10,178 nucleotides of DNA. Origin: an uncultured Eubacterium sp. Its GTDB lineage: Bacteria > Bacillota > Clostridia > Lachnospirales > Lachnospiraceae. The translations under genes were made by a program, and so were the position numbers. Positions within the stretch are counted from its first letter, which is position 1. Each line of letters opens with the position of its first letter. The stretch spans positions 1 through 10,178 of the forward strand of contig CABRZK010000069.1 in NCBI GenBank assembly GCA_902475415.1, given 5' to 3'. Below are positions 1 to 6,260 of the stretch, piece after piece. The notes beneath the pieces are model-generated. The model was given only the letters and a program-made list of their open reading frames with translations. It was not told the origin of the DNA and ran no database searches.

Positions 1-477
1 CAGTTCCAGAGTCTGCTGTCTCCGTTCATCGTTATTTTCACAATTCCGCTGGCCTTTACCGGTGGTTTGCTGGGACTGTTTATCGGCAGACAGGAGATTT
101 CCCTGACGGCGATGATGGGTTTTCTGATGCTTGCAGGTGTCGTGGTAAATAATGGTATTGTGTTTGTAGATTACGCAAACCAGCTTCGCATCGGCGGCAT
201 GGAGAAACGGGAAGCTCTGGTGGAGACTGGAAGAACCCGTATGCGTCCGATTCTGATGACAATGTTGACAACGGTACTGGCAATGTGTACCATGGTATTC
301 AGTACCGATGCGGCAGCAGAAATGAGCCGCGGTATGGCAATCGTTGTAATTGGCGGTCTGCTGTATGCAACGTTTATGACATTGTTTGTCGTTCCGGTAT
401 TATATGATATTTTATTCCGCAGAGAAGTGAAAAAAGTAGATATCGGTGACGAAGAATTGTTAGATGAAAAACTGTAA
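1..477 (+). CDS. RND-family efflux permease, C-terminal fragment
   Basis: The frame is open from base 1 to the TAA at 475-477, giving the last 158 residues of a gene that starts outside the window. RND permeases are inner-membrane, proton-driven pumps of about 1000 residues for drugs, lipids or other amphiphiles. Visible family marks are the run GVVVNNGIVFVDYANQLR around residues 46-63, the R-x-RPILMT segment that precedes a transmembrane helix near residues 80-100, and a last helix ending in VVPVLYDILF before a short charged tail rich in D, E and K. This order matches the C-terminal helices of the AcrB/HAE-like group, which also occurs in Clostridia that lack an outer membrane. The substrate cannot be judged from this part. 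A membrane-fusion partner, if present, would lie upstream of the window. Confidence 0.9.
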   Translation, partial: QFQSLLSPFIVIFTIPLAFTGGLLGLFIGRQEISLTAMMGFLMLAGVVVNNGIVFVDYANQLRIGGMEKREALVETGRTRMRPILMTMLTTVLAMCTMVFSTDAAAEMSRGMAIVVIGGLLYATFMTLFVVPVLYDILFRREVKKVDIGDEELLDEKL

Positions 478-501
478 AGAAATATAAATCTATCGTATAA
501 T
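472..501 (+). promoter_or_regulatory. candidate promoter for the ybaK-type gene
   Basis: A perfect TATAAT lies at 496-501. The best -35 at 18-nt spacing is CTGTAA at 472-477, which is weak and overlaps the stop codon of the RND gene. The position fits a start for the gene at 587 with an 80-nt leader. The leader can fold: GCAGAT at 509-514 pairs with ATCTGC at 543-548, but no T-tract follows, so it is not a clear terminator. Confidence 0.4.
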
Positions 502-586
502 GCACAGGGCAGATTGGAGTGCTTAAAAACAAAAGACGCTTCATCTGCATTGACTAAAACAGAGAACAACAGGAGCGTGATAGAGC

Positions 587-1066
587 ATGGGAAAAGAAGC
601 AAAAACAAATGCCATGCGTATGTTGGATAAGAAGAAAATCTCATACGAGGCATTAACCTATGAAGTAGATGAATTTATCGATGGCATGCATTGTGCCGAG
701 ATTACCGGCGCACCGGTGGATGCCTCTTACAAGACACTGGTCATGCAGGGAAAGAGCAGGCAGTATTATGTGTTTGTCATTCCGATTGCATGCGAGGTAG
801 ATCTGAAAAAGGCCGCCCGGGCGGTTGGAGAAAAATCCGTGGAAATGATTCATGTGAAAGATATTACAAAAATCACCGGATATGTCCGTGGAGGATGCTC
901 GCCACTGGGAATGAAAAAACTGTTTCCAACTGTGATTGATGAAAGCGCCGGAAACTTTGAACAGATTTATGTCAGCGGAGGCAGAATCGGTCTGACACTG
1001 AAGATGAGCCCAAAAGATCTGGTGGAGGTGACCGGGGCGTCGCTGGCAGATATCCAGGCGGAGTAA
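587..1066 (+). CDS. ybaK: YbaK/EbsC-family aminoacyl-tRNA deacylase (Cys-tRNA(Pro) editing type)
   Basis: This 159-residue protein is full length for the YbaK family, cytoplasmic trans-editing hydrolases that remove mischarged amino acids from tRNA, classically Cys from tRNA(Pro). Family marks are the KTLV segment at residues 49-52, whose lysine matches the functional lysine of YbaK, the long motif GYVRGGCSPLGMKK at 98-111, and the glycine-rich SGGRIGL turn at 130-136. The start at ATG 587 is supported by AGGAG at 571-575, though the 11-nt spacing is a little long. There is no obvious functional tie to the neighbours. The exact amino acid edited is assigned from family knowledge, since INS and ProX-like relatives share the fold, but the GYVRGGCSP motif favours true YbaK. 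Confidence 0.92.
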   Translation: MGKEAKTNAMRMLDKKKISYEALTYEVDEFIDGMHCAEITGAPVDASYKTLVMQGKSRQYYVFVIPIACEVDLKKAARAVGEKSVEMIHVKDITKITGYVRGGCSPLGMKKLFPTVIDESAGNFEQIYVSGGRIGLTLKMSPKDLVEVTGASLADIQAE

Positions 1067-1206
1067 AGCTGGCTTTGTGAATAAAACGGTACTGCAGGAA
1101 AAGAAGCAAGTCTGAGAAAGAAATAAGCCAAATAATGTAAAAGGTATGCGCTGCAATTCTTATAAAGAAGATTTCGTGTGTACCCTGTGGCAAAAAGGAG
1201 GGCAAT

Positions 1207-1794
1207 ATGTCTGAATTATTTCAAAAAATCAAAAAAGAATCAATGATTACATCCATCATCTGTATCGTGTTTGGTGTGATGTTCTGTATCTGGCCGGGAA
1301 CGATTCTGGTGACATTGTGCAGGATCGCGGGCTTTGTATTGCTGGTGGCAGGTGTTGTGTTGCTGATTCAGGGAATCCGCATTCAGGAAATGCTGGGACG
1401 TTCCGTGCGGTTACTGCCGGCTGTTGTATGTGTCGTGATCGGTATCTGGATTCTGGTAAGACCGGGTGTGTTTGTGTCACTGATTCCGATTCTGATCGGT
1501 GTGATGCTGGCTTATCATGGTCTGAAAGATCTGGTATTTTGTCTGGAAGTGAAAAAAGGAAAGAGTCCGCGCTGGTGGCTTGGCCTTCTGGTAGCCATTG
1601 CGACCATCATTATCGGAGTGATTCTGATGCTGCATACCTGGCTGGCACTTGAAATTGGCATGATGGCTGTCGGAATTATCCTGATCTATGATGGAATCAG
1701 CGGTCTGTGGCTGAACGGTCGTGCAGGTCACGCCTACAAAAAATACCACAATCCGGAAGACGACATTATTGATGTGGATTATAAGGAAGAATAA
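1207..1794 (+). CDS. HdeD/DUF308-family six-helix membrane protein
   Basis: The 195-residue product has six hydrophobic segments, about residues 13-29, 32-55, 68-84, 88-105, 123-142 and 145-167. They form three helix pairs separated by short positively charged loops (RIQEMLGRSVR, KKGKSPRWW). The pattern 'hydrophobic - WPG/RPG - hydrophobic' (IWPGT at 28-32, VRPGV at 84-88) repeats in successive pairs and is typical of DUF308/HdeD proteins. The C-terminal 25 residues are hydrophilic and acidic and probably cytoplasmic. HdeD is linked to acid stress in enterobacteria; in Clostridia the role is unknown, so no function is claimed. The start is well supported by AAAAGGAGGG a few bases upstream of ATG 1207. 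The 140-nt spacer before it shows no convincing promoter, only a TTCTT-ATA-AAGAA palindrome at 1157-1169. Confidence 0.85.
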   Translation: MSELFQKIKKESMITSIICIVFGVMFCIWPGTILVTLCRIAGFVLLVAGVVLLIQGIRIQEMLGRSVRLLPAVVCVVIGIWILVRPGVFVSLIPILIGVMLAYHGLKDLVFCLEVKKGKSPRWWLGLLVAIATIIIGVILMLHTWLALEIGMMAVGIILIYDGISGLWLNGRAGHAYKKYHNPEDDIIDVDYKEE

Positions 1795-1802
1795 AAAAAT
1801 GC

Positions 1803-1823
1803 ACATATACTGCGATAATATGT
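1803..1823 (+). promoter_or_regulatory. candidate extended -10 inside a 6-bp inverted repeat
   Basis: TGCGATAAT (1811-1819) fits an extended -10 (TGn plus GATAAT), but no good -35 is present. It lies inside an inverted repeat, ACATAT at 1803-1808 and ATATGT at 1818-1823. A transcript starting here would carry the whole hairpin at 1918-1968. Alternatively the repeat is a protein-binding site or chance in AT-rich DNA. Confidence 0.25.
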
Positions 1824-1910
1824 AAAAAATTACAATAAAAAGAATAGTTATGAGTTGAGATGTGTTAAATTGCGTAAAAATAGATAGTAAAAAACGCTTT
1901 TTTTGACATT

Positions 1911-1937
1911 TTGATAGAAAAGCCCCTCTGGTAAAAT
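1911..1937 (+). promoter_or_regulatory. candidate GH3 promoter with extended -10
   Basis: TTGATA at 1911-1916 could be a -35, followed after 15 nt by TAAAAT at 1932-1937. The -10 is preceded by TGG, giving the extended form TGGTAAAAT (1929-1937), which tolerates a poor -35 and short spacing. The start point would be near 1944, leaving a leader of about 28 nt. A perfect TTGACA at 1903-1908 is also present, but 23 nt from this -10, which is too far. The left arm of the inverted repeat at 1918-1928 lies exactly in the spacer of this promoter. Confidence 0.45.
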
Positions 1938-1968
1938 ATCTGTATTACAGGTTTAAGGAGGGGCTTTT
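1918..1968 (+). promoter_or_regulatory. perfect 11-bp inverted repeat that hides the GH3 ribosome binding site
   Basis: AAAAGCCCCTC at 1918-1928 is the exact complement of GAGGGGCTTTT at 1958-1968, with a 29-nt loop that holds a small CTGT/ACAG hairpin (1940-1950). The right arm contains the SD (GGAGGGG, 1957-1963), which sits 8 nt before the ATG at 1972. In an RNA with both arms, the SD would be paired. The stem is GC-rich and ends in four Ts, so it could also act as a short intrinsic terminator for read-through from upstream. The pairing is directly seen; the regulatory role is inferred. Confidence 0.6.
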
Positions 1969-1971
1969 GCT

Positions 1972-4900
1972 ATGAAATTTAAAAAAGTACTTGCAGTCAT
2001 GCTTGCGGCAGCAATTGCAGCAGGTTGCGCACAGATTCCGGGGCTGACATCACAGAATGTTTATGCAGCTTCGGTCCAGGCAGGTAACCAGGGCGGTCAG
2101 GAGACGGTTACTTATCAGGGAGTAACATTTAACCGGGCATCTTCTGCTTACAAAGATGGTAATGTAAGCTATGAAGGTATGCCATTATACAACGGAAAAG
2201 AAGAAGATCTGGATACCTATGTGGATCTGATTATGGATGAAATTGGTCTGGACGGATGGATTTCAATTCTGGCCAGAAAATCTCCGACAGGTAGTTATGT
2301 AGATTCTGCACAGCAGACAAAAACTTATCATGTTCCGGTGACAATAAATAATAAAGCAGATGTTGGTCTGGATGGTGAGACACAGTGGCCGAATCAGCTG
2401 GCACAGGCTCAGACATGGAATACAGATCTGATGAAAGCGGCAGGCAGTGTATATGGAGATGAAATTCGTTCTCAGGGAGATACCTCTTCTATTGGAAACA
2501 CAGCTGTAAGTGCTTATGCGGCACAGATTGATGCGAGAATGAACCCATTGTCCGGTCGTTATGATGAGGGGTATGGAGAAGATGCATTTATGATCGGTGA
2601 GATGGCCGATGCATGGACATCTGGAATGACAGGAGATCAGTCAGATGTATATATGAAATCTATTCCTCTGACAAAACACTGGACTACTTATAATTCTGAG
2701 TTTTTCCGTTTACAGGGAGGAAATGATGTAAGTGCCCGTACATTTTACGAATATTATGCAAAGGCAGCAGAGAAACCATTCAGTGATGGAAACATAGCAG
2801 GATACATGTCTTCCTATGGCAATCTGAATGGTGTTCCGACAACTTCTACATTTATGCATGATTATGCGCAGAAAATCAGTAAAGACGGTCTGATTACCGG
2901 CTGTGATTTCATGGCAGAGTATGGATATATCAACGAACAGTATCGAATGAATGCATCCGGTTTTTCCAATGGATATGATAAACTGTATTCTTCTTCCATT
3001 CTTGACCGTACCGCATCCATGATTCTTGCAGGACATGTTCAGGGTGGAACTTCGGGCATGAATGATGTAGACATTGCAGAGACAATTAAGACAGCAGTAG
3101 AAAATCATGTAGAAGGACTGACAGAACAGGATGTATACAAAGTTGCACGTCCGACAATTGTGACAATGGCGCGTGCCGGTGCACTGGATGAGAGAGATGA
3201 AAACGGGGTACCGAGATATTATCCGTATACGAATATCAAGACAGATCACAAATCTGAGACAAGCCAGAGAACAGAACTTCAGATGGCAGAAGAGTCTGTG
3301 GTACTTCTGAAAAATAAAGACAATGCACTGCCACTTTCCACGGATTCCTCCCCGGCAGTTTACGGAGAAATGGCTCAGACCATGCAATATGGTCAGTATT
3401 CATCTGAGTTGGATGTGACGGATCAGACCTATAATCAGTATGTGCAGGGAGCCGGAGATAATATACTGGAAGCGGTTCAGTCACAGGTAGGAAATGATAA
3501 AGTTTCCTATTCCAGTGGTAACCGCGTGGTTACATACAAAAATGCGAATGGATATATGACTGCTTCTGCAGATGCGAATGGTGCACAGCTGACAGTCACT
3601 CCACTGGCAGAAGGAAGCTCCGCTGCAGATGACACAAAGTATCAGTTTGAATACGCAGACTGGGGACAGGATGCATTCAGTCTCCTTTCACTTGCAAATA
3701 ACAAATGGCTCAATGCAGGAGTAAAGAATAATTCACTCCCGGGCAATACCATGGGACTTTATGATGCAGCTGTTTCCAATACAGGAGCTTATAGCATGAA
3801 AGCAAGTTCCGGTATGGCAACTGCAGTCAGCAATATGCCAGTCTTTATGTCCAAACGTGCAGCAGACGGAGAGAATAATTATTACCTGAAGATGGGTGAT
3901 AAATACAATGATACAGATTTCTCTACCACATGGGCTATGAGTGACAAGATGGGCTGGTATCTGCAGACAACACAGGATGGTACCGTACAGCTGAATGGAG
4001 AGGCAACTCCGATTCAGGGACCGGTGCTGCCATTTATTCTGGGTGGCAATCTGGAGCCTGGCGTTGCCGCTTTCAATGCTGCTGAAGATAAGACACCATA
4101 TACATTTACGGAAGAAACCATCAAAGCTGCCGGTGCAGATTCAGCAGAACTTGCCGCAACGACAGATTATGCGATTGTTGTAGTTGGACAGCCGTATAAT
4201 GGAATTTCCGGTGAAGGAATTGACCGTAAGTATCTGAATCTCAGCACAGATCAGATGGATATGGTATCCACAGTTGCTGCCAACTATGCAAAAGAAGGCA
4301 AGAAGACAATTGTAATTATCAACACAGAATATCCGGTGGAGGCAGAAGCACTGCAGAATGATGATAATGTATCTGCAATTGTATTTAATGCATTTGGAGG
4401 TCAGTACGATGCTACCGCACTGGTAAATATCCTGTATGGAGAGGCAGCACCTACCGGACGTCTTGTAAGTACCTGGTATAAATCCGAAGAAAACCTGCCA
4501 CAGATTGACCGTTATGCAATGCCAAATAATGCAATGGCAAACCTTGGTACAAGCCTTGTAGAAGGCATGGCACTGGATGATCTGGATGACAGTGTGACTG
4601 TCAATATGACAGAGACGAATCTGGCTGAAAATCAGCTGACTTATATGTATGCGGATGATAAAGATGTGACTTATCCGTTCGGTTATGGATTATCTTATTC
4701 TGACTTTACATATTCCGGAATGAAAGCAGTAGCCAAATCAGATGGCAGTGTTCTGGTGTCTGTCAATGTGAAAAATACAGGAAATGTAGATACTTCTGAT
4801 GTTGTTCAGATTTACGCTGCAAATGCTAAATCTGCATATGGAGATACAGCACCAGAGAAGAAACTGGTTGGATTTGAAAAAGTAGCATTGAAAGCCGGTG

Positions 4901-6093
4901 AATCCAAAACTGTAAAAATTATGGTAGATGCTTCTGAACTGGAAGTATGGGATGTCAATGCAGAGCAGTATGTAGTAGAATCTGGCAAGTATGATTTTTA
5001 TGTGGCACATTCATCCGATCTGAAAGGAGAAAATGTACTGCACAAGAGCGTATCTGTAACAGGTGGAGAAATTGCACAGGCAGATACTTCAAAGGCAATC
5101 AATGTATGGGCAAATTCCTATGCATCTGCAGGTGTGAAAAATGTAGAATATTCCAAAGGAAATACAGCAGATGCAGCAGCTGATGACAGTAATAAGATGT
5201 TTGCAGTAATGTCAAAAGAGGCAGGCGCTTATGTGGCACTTTCCAAAGTAGATCTCAGTAAACTATCAGAGGCTACTTTAAATGTGGCTTCCACTGCAGA
5301 GCAAAATACCATCGAACTGCGTATGGATGCCCCAGATGGTAAGGTGATCGGACAGGTATCATTTGGTAAAACAGATGCAGTGACTGCAAAACGTAAAACA
5401 GAGAATAATGTGGATGCCGGAAGTTATACAGAACTTGGTTATACACAGGTATCTACAGGCATCAGCGCAACATCAGGAGTGCATGATGTATATCTGGTAT
5501 TTAAAAATGCAGATGCAAGAGTGGAAAGTGTTGCATTCAAGACAGCAGTCAATATTCCGGATGGATTGGCAAATGCTCCGGCAGAAGACCACAACTGGTA
5601 TTATTACAAAGATGGAAAAGTCGCAACAAATGTAACAACCGTAGCGAAAAACAAAAATGGTTGGTGGTATGTAAAGAATGGCAAAGTAGACTTTACGGCA
5701 AATACCGTAGCGAAGAATGAAAATGGCTGGTGGAAAATCACAGGCGGCAAAGTAGATTTTGGATATACAGGAATTGCCAAAAACGAAAACGGCTGGTGGA
5801 GAATTGTCAATGGTAAAGTAGACTTTGGCTGCAACAGTGTAGAGAAAAATGAAAACGGCTGGTGGTATCTCCGTGGTGGAAAAGTAGATTTCGGTTATAC
5901 AGGTGTTGCCAAAAATGCAAATGGCTGGTGGAGAATTGAAAATGGTAAAGTAAACTTTAACTTTACCGGAATTGCCAAAAATCATAATGGCTCCTGGTAT
6001 CTGCAGAATGGTAAAGTAAATTTCAAGTATAACGGAAAAGTAAAATACCATGGAAAAACCTACAAAATCCGTGGAGGAAAAGTTGTAAAATAA
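1972..6093 (+). CDS. secreted multidomain GH3 glycosidase with CBM6-like domain and C-terminal aromatic repeats
   Basis: This 1373-residue exported enzyme probably cleaves beta-linked glucosides or xylosides. Residues 1-33 are a signal peptide; cleavage is possible at the lipobox-like AAGC (Cys19) or after VYAA. The GH3 N-terminal domain (about 60-430) shows R196/YGED, K235-H236 and GCDF with D312 as likely nucleophile. The GH3 C-terminal domain begins near 436 (SVVLLKN, LPL), is interrupted by an insert at about 505-700, and resumes at about 705-890 with SGEGIDR (E748, likely acid/base). YPFGYGLSY (901-909) leads to the FnIII-like domain (910-1025). A CBM6-like domain follows at about 1042-1192 (HDVYLVFKN), then aromatic repeats at 1208-1373. 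The start is fixed by the SD at 1957-1963. It is flanked by its own promoter and a terminator, so it is likely monocistronic. The substrate is unknown, and the N-terminal barrel is divergent from common beta-glucosidases. Confidence 0.93.
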   Translation: MKFKKVLAVMLAAAIAAGCAQIPGLTSQNVYAASVQAGNQGGQETVTYQGVTFNRASSAYKDGNVSYEGMPLYNGKEEDLDTYVDLIMDEIGLDGWISILARKSPTGSYVDSAQQTKTYHVPVTINNKADVGLDGETQWPNQLAQAQTWNTDLMKAAGSVYGDEIRSQGDTSSIGNTAVSAYAAQIDARMNPLSGRYDEGYGEDAFMIGEMADAWTSGMTGDQSDVYMKSIPLTKHWTTYNSEFFRLQGGNDVSARTFYEYYAKAAEKPFSDGNIAGYMSSYGNLNGVPTTSTFMHDYAQKISKDGLITGCDFMAEYGYINEQYRMNASGFSNGYDKLYSSSILDRTASMILAGHVQGGTSGMNDVDIAETIKTAVENHVEGLTEQDVYKVARPTIVTMARAGALDERDENGVPRYYPYTNIKTDHKSETSQRTELQMAEESVVLLKNKDNALPLSTDSSPAVYGEMAQTMQYGQYSSELDVTDQTYNQYVQGAGDNILEAVQSQVGNDKVSYSSGNRVVTYKNANGYMTASADANGAQLTVTPLAEGSSAADDTKYQFEYADWGQDAFSLLSLANNKWLNAGVKNNSLPGNTMGLYDAAVSNTGAYSMKASSGMATAVSNMPVFMSKRAADGENNYYLKMGDKYNDTDFSTTWAMSDKMGWYLQTTQDGTVQLNGEATPIQGPVLPFILGGNLEPGVAAFNAAEDKTPYTFTEETIKAAGADSAELAATTDYAIVVVGQPYNGISGEGIDRKYLNLSTDQMDMVSTVAANYAKEGKKTIVIINTEYPVEAEALQNDDNVSAIVFNAFGGQYDATALVNILYGEAAPTGRLVSTWYKSEENLPQIDRYAMPNNAMANLGTSLVEGMALDDLDDSVTVNMTETNLAENQLTYMYADDKDVTYPFGYGLSYSDFTYSGMKAVAKSDGSVLVSVNVKNTGNVDTSDVVQIYAANAKSAYGDTAPEKKLVGFEKVALKAGESKTVKIMVDASELEVWDVNAEQYVVESGKYDFYVAHSSDLKGENVLHKSVSVTGGEIAQADTSKAINVWANSYASAGVKNVEYSKGNTADAAADDSNKMFAVMSKEAGAYVALSKVDLSKLSEATLNVASTAEQNTIELRMDAPDGKVIGQVSFGKTDAVTAKRKTENNVDAGSYTELGYTQVSTGISATSGVHDVYLVFKNADARVESVAFKTAVNIPDGLANAPAEDHNWYYYKDGKVATNVTTVAKNKNGWWYVKNGKVDFTANTVAKNENGWWKITGGKVDFGYTGIAKNENGWWRIVNGKVDFGCNSVEKNENGWWYLRGGKVDFGYTGVAKNANGWWRIENGKVNFNFTGIAKNHNGSWYLQNGKVNFKYNGKVKYHGKTYKIRGGKVVK
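5593..6090 (+). repeat. eight tandem 66-bp coding repeats (22-residue aromatic units)
   Basis: Each unit contains a form of 'K-N-x-N-G-W-W-x-(3-4)-G-K-V-D/N-F'. The glycine of NGWW falls at residues 1230, 1252, 1274, 1296, 1318 and 1340, an exact 22-residue step. The divergent first unit (NWYYYKDGKV) and last unit (KTYKIRGGKV) keep the same phase at 1208 and 1362. Such aromatic beta-hairpin repeats resemble choline/cell-wall or glucan-binding repeats and probably hold the enzyme to the cell surface or to a glycan. The exact family needs a profile search. Confidence 0.85.
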
Positions 6094-6146
6094 CTGTGTG
6101 ATTCACGAAGTGTATGGAAAGTCATAGGTGAATGCTAACAGAAAGG

Positions 6147-6192
6147 GAAGAAGGTAAATCACAGAAAAAGGATTTGCCTTCTTCTTTATTTA
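6147..6192 (+). terminator. intrinsic terminator of the GH3 gene
   Basis: GAAGAAGGTAAATC (6147-6160) pairs with GATTTGCCTTCTTC (6171-6184) over 14 positions with a single G-U pair and a 10-nt loop. TTTATTTA follows directly. This is a clear Rho-independent terminator 54 nt after the GH3 stop. Confidence 0.88.
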
Positions 6193-6212
6193 CGTTCAAA
6201 ATGCGTTATAAT
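6185..6212 (+). promoter_or_regulatory. promoter for the AraC-GH39 gene
   Basis: A perfect TATAAT lies at 6207-6212. The best -35 is TTTATT at 6185-6190, with 16-nt spacing, inside the T-tract of the preceding terminator. The start point would be near 6219, some 40 nt before the ATG at 6261, which is preceded by AAAAGGGGA. The terminator and promoter are thus back to back, separating this gene from the GH3 transcript. Confidence 0.55.
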
Positions 6213-6260
6213 AATAGAAATATGAAAAAAGAAAAGTAACGGTGATAAAAGGGGAAAGCT

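Noticed and set aside
171..653. 160-codon minus-strand open frame over the RND end
   Set aside because: It is a shadow frame opposite conserved RND motifs and runs into the ybaK-type gene without start signals.
1070..1130. TGGCTT/AAGCCA pairing between the ybaK-type and HdeD genes as a terminator
   Set aside because: It is only 6 bp with a loop of about 49 nt and no T-tract.
2710..3387. 225-codon open frame on the minus strand within the GH3 gene
   Set aside because: It is Cys- and His-rich with no domain-like pattern, and lies opposite a strongly conserved GH3 catalytic region.
5473..6051. 192-codon open frame on the minus strand opposite the GH3 repeats
   Set aside because: It is a shadow of the 66-bp repeats read backwards; its own repeats mirror the + strand units and it lacks start signals.
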